From: Clostridia bacterium | GTDB lineage: Bacteria; Bacillota; Clostridia; Christensenellales; Borkfalkiaceae | Assembly (NCBI GenBank): GCA_017452305.1 | Contig: JAFTMQ010000175.1 | Coordinates: 1 to 13,441 of the forward strand | DNA: 13,441 bases | Direction of reading: 5' to 3' | In this document: positions 6,734 to 13,401 of the stretch, in pieces | Numbering within the stretch: position 1 is the first letter of the stretch | Layout of the letters: every line of letters starts with the position of its first letter | Made by a program: the position numbers and the translations under genes | The notes under the pieces: model-generated | Seen by the model: only the letters and a program-made list of their open reading frames with translations | Databases searched by the model: none | What the model was told of the DNA's origin: nothing

Positions 6734-7381
6734 GTGGAAAAAATTAAAGTTTTGGTTGTGGACGACCAAACGGAGCTCGCGGACGAGATTGCCGAAATTT
6801 TAAAAACGGACGAGGAATTAGAGGTTGTCGGAACGGCGGCGGACGGCTTTGAAGCGCTCGAAAAAACGGCGTTAAGCCAGCCCGACGTGGTGCTTCTCGA
6901 TATCCGTATGCCGAATATGAACGGCGTGGTGGCGACGCAGCGCATTAAGTCGGAATTTCCACAAGCCAAGGTGCTTATTTTGACGACCTTTGACGATAGT
7001 GATTATATCCTCAACGCCATCAACAACGGCGCGAGCGGCTACCTCTTAAAGGATATTAGCGGCGACGCGCTCATCGACGCGGTGAAAAACGCCCACGCAG
7101 GGGATACCATTCTGCCCGCGAAAATTGCCCGCCGTATTGCGGACGCGGCGAAGAACGTGGCGGCGGATAGGGAAATCCGTTTGATGCGCGCGTTTAACTT
7201 GTCCGAGCGTGAAATCGAGATTGCGTTGATGATATACGAGGGCTTTACCAACCGCCAAATTTCCGCGGCGCTCAAGCTTTCCGAGGGGACGACGAGAAAT
7301 TACGTTTCCACCATTTATATCAAAATCAAATGCGAAAACCGCGCCCAAGCCATCGCGGCAATCAAAGAAGTGTTGCATTAA
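6734..7381 (+). CDS. response regulator, NarL/LuxR (FixJ) family
   Basis: This is the 215-residue DNA-binding partner of the upstream kinase. The receiver domain (about 1-120) has the acidic pair D10/D11, phospho-acceptor D56 in 'DVVLLDIRMPN', T84 and K106 in 'GYLLKD'. The C-terminal LuxR-type helix-turn-helix starts near 'FNLSEREIEIALMIYEGFTN' (residue 154 on) and continues through 'ISAALKLSEGTTRNYVSTI'. It starts with GTG at 6734, preceded by AAGGAGG ten bases upstream inside the kinase 3' end. All key receiver residues are intact, so it should be phosphorylatable. Its targets are not visible here; autoregulation through the palindrome upstream of radC is possible but unproven. Confidence 0.95.
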   Translation: MEKIKVLVVDDQTELADEIAEILKTDEELEVVGTAADGFEALEKTALSQPDVVLLDIRMPNMNGVVATQRIKSEFPQAKVLILTTFDDSDYILNAINNGASGYLLKDISGDALIDAVKNAHAGDTILPAKIARRIADAAKNVAADREIRLMRAFNLSEREIEIALMIYEGFTNRQISAALKLSEGTTRNYVSTIYIKIKCENRAQAIAAIKEVLH

Positions 7382-7399
7382 TCGTGGGGCGCGAATACA

Positions 7400-8050
7400 A
7401 TGTATAAGACGGTCATTTTTGATTTAGACGGAACGCTTTTGGACACCTTAGCGGATTTACACGCTTCCGTCAACGCCGCCCTTTCCGCGTTCGGCTTGCC
7501 AAGCCGTAGCTTAGACGAGGTGCGTTCCTTTGTCGGTAACGGAATCGCTAAGCTTATCGAACGCGCTATCGGCGGTGCGGCGCACCCTAATTTCGAGGGG
7601 GTGTTTTCCGCATTTAAAGGACATTACGGCGCGCATTGTAAGGATAAAACTAAGCCCTACGACGGCATTTTGCCCCTCTTGCAAAGGTTGCAATCGGCGG
7701 GGGTACAAACGGCGGTTGTTTCCAACAAAGCCGACTTTGCCGTCAAACTTTTGGCGGAAGAATATTTCCAAGGCTTGCTTTTGGACGCCGTGGGCGAAAA
7801 CGAGGGGGCAGGGGTACGCAAAAAGCCCGCGCCCGATTCTCTCTTTGCCGTCATGGAAAAGTTAAATGCCAAGCAAGCGGAAACCTTGTACGTCGGGGAT
7901 TCCGAGGTGGATATTCAAACGGCGCAAAATGCGGGCGTGGCTTGTGTAAGCGTAACTTGGGGCTTTAAGGACAGAGAATTTTTACTTGCAAACGGCGCAA
8001 AGCTTTTGGTGGATACGCCGTGCGAACTTGCAAAAATCTGCGGTGTTTAA
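7400..8050 (+). CDS. HAD-superfamily phosphatase, phosphoglycolate phosphatase-like
   Basis: This is a cytoplasmic Mg2+-dependent phosphatase of the Gph/PpaX/PGMB-like subfamily, 216 residues. All four HAD motifs are present: D8 and D10 in 'FDLDGTLLDT', S108 in 'TAVVSNKAD', K142 in 'RKKPAPD', and D167/D171 in 'YVGDSEVDI'. A helical cap lies between motifs I and II, as in phosphoglycolate phosphatases. The Shine-Dalgarno is weak (GGGG about 12 bases upstream of ATG 7400). It follows the response regulator by 18 bases and is probably co-transcribed. The exact substrate (2-phosphoglycolate, pyrophosphate or a sugar phosphate) cannot be told from sequence, so I give no symbol. Confidence 0.9.
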   Translation: MYKTVIFDLDGTLLDTLADLHASVNAALSAFGLPSRSLDEVRSFVGNGIAKLIERAIGGAAHPNFEGVFSAFKGHYGAHCKDKTKPYDGILPLLQRLQSAGVQTAVVSNKADFAVKLLAEEYFQGLLLDAVGENEGAGVRKKPAPDSLFAVMEKLNAKQAETLYVGDSEVDIQTAQNAGVACVSVTWGFKDREFLLANGAKLLVDTPCELAKICGV

Positions 8051-8109
8051 CTGTGGAAAAGGACTTATCAAACTTATGCTTTGGATAAAAACAAGGGGGC
8101 AGGTACGCG

Positions 8110-9009
8110 TTGAATATAAAAATCGGCAATACGCCGCTTATAGAACTTACCAAAGAGATCCGTGCGCAAAATGGCGTGCGGATTTTTGCTAAATTAGAAA
8201 GTGAAAACGCGGGCGGTTCGATAAAGAGCAGAGTCGCGCTTGCTATCATCAAGGACGCGGAAGAAAAGGGGTTGCTTACGGGCGGCGGCAGGGTGGTAGA
8301 AGGGACGTCGGGCAATATGGGGATAGGGCTTTCTATCGTCGCGAGGGCTATGGGCTACAAGGCGGTGATTTTTATGCCTGCCTATACGGCGAAAAGTGTG
8401 GTAGAGCGGATTAAAAACAGCGGCGGCGAAGTGGTTTTGACGGACGGAAATTTGGGTATGCAAGGGGCGGTAGAAGGTGCGAAGGCCTTTGCGGAAAATA
8501 CCCCAAACTGCTTTTATGTCAATCAATTTCACAACCCCGTTTGCGCGGCGGTGCATTACCAAACGACGGGCGCGGAAATTTGGCGGCAAACGCAAGGCAG
8601 GGCGGATATCTTTGTGGCAGGCGTGGGCACGGGCGGTACGTTGACGGGCGTTGCTCGGTATTTAAAAGAAAAAAAGCCCGCCGTTAAGGCGGTGGGCGTT
8701 GAGCCTGCGCGTTCCCCGCTGTTGTCGCAGGGGTGGTGCGGCGCGCACGGAATACAAGGTATCGGCGCGAATTTTATTCCGCCCCTATTTAATAGGTCGG
8801 TGTGCGACGAGGTGCTTACAGCGACGGACGAGGAAGCGCTGCTTTGGGCGGAACGGCTTTATCAAGCGGCAGGGCTTATAGTTGGCTTATCGTCGGGCGC
8901 GGCGCTTTCGGCGTGCGTAAAGCTTGCGGCGCGGGCGGAAAACACGGGCAAAAATATCGTCACCGTTTTTCAATTTGACGGCAGCAGGTATGCGATGAAT
9001 AAGAAATAG
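8110..9009 (+). CDS. cysteine synthase family PLP-dependent enzyme (O-acetylserine sulfhydrylase-like)
   Basis: This is a fold-type II PLP enzyme, 299 residues, most like O-acetylserine sulfhydrylase, which makes cysteine from O-acetylserine and sulfide. Visible motifs: Schiff-base K39 in 'GGSIKSR', substrate-binding loop 'TSGNMG' (66-71), phosphate-binding 'GVGTGGTLTG' (171-180), 'IQGIGANFIP', and 'VGLSSGAAL' (258-266). Two positions differ from classical CysK: Met70 replaces Thr in TSGNTG, and the C-terminal segment is 'FQFDGSRY' instead of 'PDSGERY', so the substrate may differ. TTG 8110 is the only credible start: an in-frame stop lies at 8086, and GGGGGCAGG ends six bases upstream of it. 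It is last in the radC-led operon, just before a bidirectional terminator. Confidence 0.9.
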   Translation: MNIKIGNTPLIELTKEIRAQNGVRIFAKLESENAGGSIKSRVALAIIKDAEEKGLLTGGGRVVEGTSGNMGIGLSIVARAMGYKAVIFMPAYTAKSVVERIKNSGGEVVLTDGNLGMQGAVEGAKAFAENTPNCFYVNQFHNPVCAAVHYQTTGAEIWRQTQGRADIFVAGVGTGGTLTGVARYLKEKKPAVKAVGVEPARSPLLSQGWCGAHGIQGIGANFIPPLFNRSVCDEVLTATDEEALLWAERLYQAAGLIVGLSSGAALSACVKLAARAENTGKNIVTVFQFDGSRYAMNKK

Positions 9010-9022
9010 CAGGCATATAAAA

Positions 9023-9049
9023 AGAGCTTTGACAATTTGTCAAAGCTCT
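9023..9049. terminator. bidirectional rho-independent terminator between convergent genes
   Basis: AGAGCTTTGACAA (9023-9035), one T, and TTGTCAAAGCTCT (9037-9049) form a perfect inverted repeat, usable as an 11-bp stem with a five-base loop. GTTTTGTTT follows on the + strand and TTTTTA follows on the - strand, so it can end both the cysteine-synthase-family transcript and the mgtE transcript. Confidence 0.9.
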
Positions 9050-9056
9050 GTTTTGT

Positions 9057-10724
9057 TTATAAGCCTAAAATTGCGATGGATAAGCCGCAGAATAAGATGA
9101 CCGAAACGGCATCGACAATCGTCGTGATAAACGGATTGGCAACGACGGCAGGGTCAAGTTTGCAAAGCTTTGCCAAGATAGGGAGCAGTGCCCCCACGAG
9201 CTTCGCCACAATGACCGTGCAGAACAGGGCGAGGGATACGACGGCGCAAACCTGCCAAGTGTAGCCTTCCATTTGCAACAGCATTCCGTCCAAAAACATG
9301 AGTTTTGCAAAGCACGCAACTGCCAAGGTCAAGCCGAGCAAAATAGAGGCGCGAAGCTCTTTCCAAATGACTCGCCACACGTCGCGCGGTTCTACTTCGC
9401 CGAGGGAAAGGGCGCGGATGACGGTAACGGACGCTTGCGAGCCGGAGTTACCGCCCGTACCCATAATCATGGGTACGCAAGCGACGAGGCAGGGGATTAA
9501 AATCTGCTCGAAATGGTTTAAGATAAGCCCCGTAAACGTCGAGCCGAGCATGAGGATTAACAGCCACAAAATTCGCGTTTTCCAAAGCGTGCCAACCCCC
9601 GTTTTCAAGTAGGGTTTATCCGTCGGTGCCATAGCCGCCATTTTGGCGATATCCTCGGTGTTTTCTTCTTGCAAGACGTCGATAGCGTCGTCGATGGTGA
9701 CGATACCGACAAGCCGCATTTCCCTATCGACGATAGGCAACGCCAAAAAGCCGTAGTCGGAAATCTTGTTTGCAACCTCTTCCTTATCGTCCTCGGTGTA
9801 GGCGTAAATGACGTTTTCTTCCATGATATCGGAAACGAGCGCCGTCTTTTGCGCCAACATCAAATCCTTTGCCGTTACAAGGCCGAGAATTTTATTCTTC
9901 TCGTCCACGACGTAGCAGGTATAGATGGTTTCCTTGTCGATTGCGGTGCGGCGGATACGCTCGAACGCGTCGTCAACCGTCATCGTGGGGCGCAGGGAAA
10001 CGAACTCTATCGTCATAATGCTGCCCGCGCTGTCCTTGGGGTATTTCAAAATTTGGTTGATGTATGCCCGAGTTTCGGCGTCGCTTTGCGCCAAAACGCG
10101 CTTGACAACGCTTGCAGGCATTTCCTCAATGAGGTCAACGGTATCGTCCAAAAACAGCTCGTCAAGGACGGCTTTCAATTCTCTATCGTTCAATTTGTGA
10201 ATGAGCTTTTGCTGTACGTCGCTGTCCATTTCGACAAAGGTTTCCGCCGCTAAATCCTTGGGAAGAATACGGAATAAAACGAGCAAATCCGCGTCCTTTT
10301 CCGTCCCCTCGAAAACCTCGGCAAGGTCGATGGCGTTCATATCGGCAAGCAAGGGCTTTAACACGGCGTAGTTGCGCTCTTCAAGTAGCTTTAAGATATC
10401 CTCTACCTCGGCAATACGTCTTACGATTTCCTGCGGCATATCCTCGATAATTTCCACGGTATCGTCCACGGAAATTTCGTCCATGACCTTTTCAAGCTCG
10501 TCGACGCGGAGCCCGCCGATAATTTTTTCCTGCAAATCGCTTTCTAACAGCAAAAGCGCGTCGGCAAGCTGTTCACTATCCAACGCACGGCAAAAGGGTA
10601 GAAGATGCATTTCTTCTACTTCGTTGATGCGTGCGGCAAGCTGTTCGCTCTCGCATTTTTCTACGAGCGCTGCCGCAGCTTGATAATTTTGAGCTTCAAG
10701 CAGCTCTAATAATTCTTTTTCCAT
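9057..10724 (-). CDS. mgtE: magnesium transporter MgtE with duplicated N domain
   Basis: This is an inner-membrane Mg2+ channel gated by cytoplasmic Mg2+, 555 residues against about 450 for the usual family member. The extra length is N-terminal and looks like a second MgtE N domain: residues ~5-104 ('VDDTVEIIEDMP') parallel ~110-212 ('LDDTVDLIEEMP'), with the LLE-x-x-NY start and the DEL/DEI-xx-DDTV core in both. Two CBS domains follow (about 230-290 and 298-355), then the plug-helix region and five membrane segments (~385-405, 408-425, 458-478, 490-518, 531-553). The pore-region signatures 'MGTGGNSGSQASV' (421-433) and 'PFITTIVDAVSV' (531-542) are intact. ATG 10724 has AGAGGT upstream, and that Shine-Dalgarno is buried in a predicted hairpin. 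It has its own promoter inside the end of the upstream gene. Confidence 0.95.
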   Translation of the reverse strand: MEKELLELLEAQNYQAAAALVEKCESEQLAARINEVEEMHLLPFCRALDSEQLADALLLLESDLQEKIIGGLRVDELEKVMDEISVDDTVEIIEDMPQEIVRRIAEVEDILKLLEERNYAVLKPLLADMNAIDLAEVFEGTEKDADLLVLFRILPKDLAAETFVEMDSDVQQKLIHKLNDRELKAVLDELFLDDTVDLIEEMPASVVKRVLAQSDAETRAYINQILKYPKDSAGSIMTIEFVSLRPTMTVDDAFERIRRTAIDKETIYTCYVVDEKNKILGLVTAKDLMLAQKTALVSDIMEENVIYAYTEDDKEEVANKISDYGFLALPIVDREMRLVGIVTIDDAIDVLQEENTEDIAKMAAMAPTDKPYLKTGVGTLWKTRILWLLILMLGSTFTGLILNHFEQILIPCLVACVPMIMGTGGNSGSQASVTVIRALSLGEVEPRDVWRVIWKELRASILLGLTLAVACFAKLMFLDGMLLQMEGYTWQVCAVVSLALFCTVIVAKLVGALLPILAKLCKLDPAVVANPFITTIVDAVSVILFCGLSIAILGL

Positions 10725-10725
10725 A

Positions 10726-10770
10726 ATACTCTACCTCTTAGTTTTTTGACGGAAACCTTAGGTAGCGTAT
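10726..10770 (-). promoter_or_regulatory. hairpin sequestering the mgtE Shine-Dalgarno
   Basis: On the mRNA strand ATACGCTACCT (10770-10760) pairs with AGGTAGAGTAT (10736-10726) as an 11-position helix with one mismatch and a 23-base loop. The second arm contains the AGGT Shine-Dalgarno and ends two bases before the mgtE ATG, so folding should block initiation. The first arm also contains TACGCT (10769-10764), which can pair instead with AGCGTA (10846-10841) in the upstream small ORF, giving two mutually exclusive states. Confidence 0.55.
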
Positions 10771-10783
10771 ACTCGTAATATAA

Positions 10784-10867
10784 TTACCGTTTCAACCCCA
10801 AGAAGAAAGGGGACAAAGACGGCGCATTACTTAGCGGGTCTACGCTTGGGTGATAGTCTGCTGTCAT
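10784..10867 (-). CDS. 27-codon leader ORF upstream of mgtE (putative leader peptide)
   Basis: The ORF runs from ATG 10867 to TAA 10784 and encodes MTADYHPSVDPLSNA followed by PSLSPFFLGLKR. It is preceded by AAAGGAGGAAAGG (10888-10876), the most purine-rich Shine-Dalgarno region in the window; the spacing is 13 bases from GGAGG or 8 from the second AGG. It is unlike any protein family I know. Asp and four Pro residues are spread through the first 20 codons and the last residues are basic, loosely like the enterobacterial MgtL leader peptide, but there is no sequence identity. Its stop is 59 bases upstream of mgtE. It may act by being translated, not as a functional peptide; the nucleotide sequence itself is also foldable, so coding is not proven. 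Confidence 0.5.
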   Translation of the reverse strand: MTADYHPSVDPLSNAPSLSPFFLGLKR

Positions 10868-10926
10868 AATAAAAACCTTTCCTCCTTTGGTTATTTTTTA
10901 GAAACGTGTATATGCTTTGTAATAGT

Positions 10927-10954
10927 ATTATAAGCAAAAATCAATCATTGTCGT
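10927..10954 (-). promoter_or_regulatory. promoter for the mgtE leader and mgtE
   Basis: On the minus strand ACGACA (10954-10949; matches TTGACA at the last four positions), a 16-base spacer, then consensus TATAAT (10932-10927). The -35 box lies within the last codons of the upstream surface-protein gene. There is no terminator between that gene and mgtE, so some read-through is also likely. Confidence 0.55.
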
Positions 10955-13364
10955 CCTTGCGTTTTTTTAAGATGAGTATATCGACAAGGATACAAATGAC
11001 CACTGTGCCCAAAATAAGGTAAGCAAGGCGGAAAATCGCGTCGTTGTTAGAGACGAGACTGCCGTAGGTGATATCCTCGGGAATGGGCGTCGTTGCGCTA
11101 AAATCGGTGACGTAAGCCTTGGGAATAAAGCCCGTTTGATACGCGCCGTTTTCGTCCACGTAAGCCACGTGATAATAGGGGTGGTCGAGTTTATCAATCT
11201 CACCAAGCAAGACAACCTGCGCGTCCGCAGTCAATCTCGCCGCGGTGAGAAGGGGGTTCAAGTAGGGGAATTTGTAGAGGGAGACCGCGTTGGTCAAATA
11301 GCCGATTTTTTCGCTTTCGTAATCGGAGCGGTACTCGTCGGCGGGAAGCTCGCTACACTGCGTTTTGAGGACGAGGCAGGTTTGATATTCGTGCGTCTCT
11401 TCGTTGAAAATCGCAAGGGCGTTATGCTTGTCCGTTTCCCCGATTTTTAAGGCGGTGAAGGGGGTAGCCCTGCGCTCATAGGAAAGGTAGGGGAACGCCT
11501 CTGCGCCCTCTAAGGCATTGATGTCGAAATAGACGGTCAAGGCGTCGGGTTGCGTTTGCACAACGGAAAAGGTTGCGCTTTCCTTGGCGAAAATGCTCTC
11601 GTCCGCGCCGTTTACCGCAATCGTTTTGACGGTGGGCAAGTCCAAAAGAGAGGTTTGCGCCATATAATTTTCGGCGTATAAAACGTAGGTTTTATTTTCC
11701 TCGATGCCGAAGGTGAACGCCGTCACCGTCGTTTGGGTGGATTTGGTATAGACGAGCGGCTCGTTCAAAGCGTAGGGGGTGGGCGTTTCGCCGTCAAGCT
11801 TATAAAGCTTGCCCTCGATGAGCGCATACAGATTGCCCTCGTAATCGACGGAAATTTTCGTTGCGTTTTGGGGTAAATTGCCATACACCTCTTCGCCGTC
11901 CTCGTATTCGGAAAGGAACTGCGCTTCGGTGTAGCGATGAATTTTTGCGCCGCTTGCGACGTACAAGTTTCCGTAAGCGTCGGCAGTCAAAAGAGTGGGG
12001 ATACGGGTGGCGGCGCGTTTGGTTTCCGCGTATTGCCATTCGCCGTTTTCGTCCGTGGAGATAAGGTAATGCGAGTAGTTGTCCAAAGCCAAATAATACT
12101 TGCCATATACGCTTGCCGCGCCGATGATATTGCCGATAAAATCGTCAAATTCCGCAAGCTTTGCGCCGTACGTTTCCGCTTGCAGGCTGTACAAAATCGC
12201 TTGGTCTTGGGTGGTGACGAGCAGGGTGTTTCCGTCGGAAACAAGCCGATTAGCCGTCAAGACGTTTTCGATAGGGGTTTGGAACTCGCCCGTTTTGGTG
12301 TCGAGCACGGAAATACGTTGGTTGCCGTTGTCGGCGATAAGGAGCAAGTTGTCCGCAAGGTACACGTCCGCCGCCGTGTTGATACGGTTGATGGACGAAG
12401 AGCGGTTGCCGATTTCTCGGTCGGTAAAGGCTTGGTCGATTACGCTAAATTCACGTACCGAATTGCCGTCCACGGCATACACCGCGCCGCCGAATACGGT
12501 GAGGGCGGAGAAATTGCCAACCGTCTTATTGAGGGGGACAAGCGAGCTTTCGTTGATGATGCTCGTCTTTCCAAGCTCCGCCAAATCGTAAGCGTAGAAG
12601 GTAGCGGGATCGTTCGTGCTTGTACAGCAGAATATTCCGTCCACGATACGGATAGAGGAAAACGCCGAGAAGTTGTCGAAGACGGCGACGGTGGACGAGC
12701 TTTCTTGTCCGTCCTGCGCTTGCAAATCAATTTTGCGCAGGTTGTTGCTTGACGTGTAGTACAATTCGTTTTCGTACACGGTGAGCGTCGGCTTGCCCGA
12801 GAGGTCGCTCTTCAAGGTTTTGGCGTGGGTGACGTCAATATCGTGGACGAGCAAATCCAACTGCGAGAGCTGTGTGGTGGACGCTTTCGTGTCCGTGTAA
12901 TACAGCATATTATCGTGCAGATAGAAGGTGGTGCAAGGGAAAAGGGTGTTTTTGACGGTGGGCGTAGGCCCGTCCAAGCTGTCCGGCGCGAGGATATAAA
13001 GATAGGTCGCGTCGAGGAAGTACAAATTGCCCACCTCGTCAAATTGCAATTTCGTGACGTTGTTTTTTAAGGGGTCGGCGTTTACGCTGTGGACGTATTC
13101 CCGATATACCCCGTCGGCTTGGTCGTAGACGTAGATGATATTTCCGTCCGCTATCGCCGTATAATCCTCGTTGACGGCAACGTCGGTGGGGGCGTTGAGG
13201 TCGAGATATTGATTATAGGCATTGGGCAAAAAGAGGTGGGTGGCGGGGGTAGGCTCGAGGGCGTTTGCCGTCACCGATTTTTGCGTAAGGGAAAGCGCCG
13301 CGCCCGTAATCGAGCACGCTGCCAAGGAAAGGATACAAATCATTGTCGTCTTAAACTTCTTCAT
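10941..13364 (-). CDS. membrane-anchored extracellular beta-propeller-like protein with SH3-like domain (unknown function)
   Basis: I do not recognise a named family. The 807-residue product has an N-terminal export signal: Lys-rich start, hydrophobic core, then a possible type I site after 'TANA' near residue 35; a lipobox-like 'LAAC' is at 14-17. About residues 45-560 carry repeated beta-strand units of NHL/PQQ-propeller style, for example 'GNLYFLDATYLYIL', 'LLIADNGNQRISVLDTKTGEF', 'GNLYVASGAKIHRY' and 'GNLYALIEGKLYKL'. About 692-755 looks like a bacterial SH3 domain ('VSLYKFPYL' to 'TGFIPKAYVTDF'). A single membrane helix (~780-799) and the basic tail 'KKRKDDND' close it. Topology is therefore outside the cell, with a short cytoplasmic tail. 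A cell-wall or ligand-binding role is plausible but only inferred. ATG 13364 has no Shine-Dalgarno; see its promoter. Confidence 0.85.
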   Translation of the reverse strand: MKKFKTTMICILSLAACSITGAALSLTQKSVTANALEPTPATHLFLPNAYNQYLDLNAPTDVAVNEDYTAIADGNIIYVYDQADGVYREYVHSVNADPLKNNVTKLQFDEVGNLYFLDATYLYILAPDSLDGPTPTVKNTLFPCTTFYLHDNMLYYTDTKASTTQLSQLDLLVHDIDVTHAKTLKSDLSGKPTLTVYENELYYTSSNNLRKIDLQAQDGQESSSTVAVFDNFSAFSSIRIVDGIFCCTSTNDPATFYAYDLAELGKTSIINESSLVPLNKTVGNFSALTVFGGAVYAVDGNSVREFSVIDQAFTDREIGNRSSSINRINTAADVYLADNLLLIADNGNQRISVLDTKTGEFQTPIENVLTANRLVSDGNTLLVTTQDQAILYSLQAETYGAKLAEFDDFIGNIIGAASVYGKYYLALDNYSHYLISTDENGEWQYAETKRAATRIPTLLTADAYGNLYVASGAKIHRYTEAQFLSEYEDGEEVYGNLPQNATKISVDYEGNLYALIEGKLYKLDGETPTPYALNEPLVYTKSTQTTVTAFTFGIEENKTYVLYAENYMAQTSLLDLPTVKTIAVNGADESIFAKESATFSVVQTQPDALTVYFDINALEGAEAFPYLSYERRATPFTALKIGETDKHNALAIFNEETHEYQTCLVLKTQCSELPADEYRSDYESEKIGYLTNAVSLYKFPYLNPLLTAARLTADAQVVLLGEIDKLDHPYYHVAYVDENGAYQTGFIPKAYVTDFSATTPIPEDITYGSLVSNNDAIFRLAYLILGTVVICILVDILILKKRKDDND

Positions 13365-13372
13365 ACGGAATT

Positions 13373-13401
13373 ATTATAACATGCTTTTTATAAAAAAGCA
13401 A
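13373..13401 (-). promoter_or_regulatory. promoter of the surface-protein gene, implying a leaderless mRNA
   Basis: On the minus strand TTGCTT (13401-13396), a spacer of exactly 17 bases, then consensus TATAAT (13378-13373). The -10 box ends eight bases before the A of the ATG at 13364, so transcription should begin at or next to the start codon. Confidence 0.65.
13382..13400. repeat. palindrome over the -35/spacer of the surface-protein promoter
   Basis: TGCTTTTT (13382-13389), ATA, AAAAAGCA (13393-13400) is a perfect 8-bp inverted repeat covering most of the -35 box and most of the spacer. It could be a repressor operator, or simply AT-rich promoter DNA. Bases 13402-13441 beyond it show nothing I can support. 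Confidence 0.35.

Larger units (their letters stand above)
10725..10920 (-). promoter_or_regulatory. structured ~196-nt mgtE mRNA leader
   Basis: This is the leader between the predicted transcription start (~10920) and the mgtE ATG. It contains a strong ribosome-binding site and a 27-codon ORF, nested short helices inside that ORF (CCCAAG 10850-10845 with CTTGGG 10802-10797; AGAC 10841-10838 with GTCT 10820-10817; CGC/GCG 10836-10834 with 10825-10823), and an mgtE Shine-Dalgarno-sequestering hairpin. The conserved M-box (ykoK) motifs expected for a Mg2+ riboswitch were not found. Helices were paired by eye, not by energy calculation. Confidence 0.5.

Noticed and set aside
10725..10940. M-box (ykoK) Mg2+ riboswitch upstream of mgtE
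   Set aside because: I looked for the conserved M-box segments (for example the AGGTGAGGCTCCT-like and CAGTGCTAAAGCTC-like motifs) on the minus strand and found none; the leader is also rather short for it.
11937..12752. 271-codon plus-strand frame inside the surface-protein gene
   Set aside because: It is a shadow of the 807-residue gene, which has a signal peptide, repeats, a membrane helix and a promoter. The antisense translation is Arg/Val-rich without motifs.
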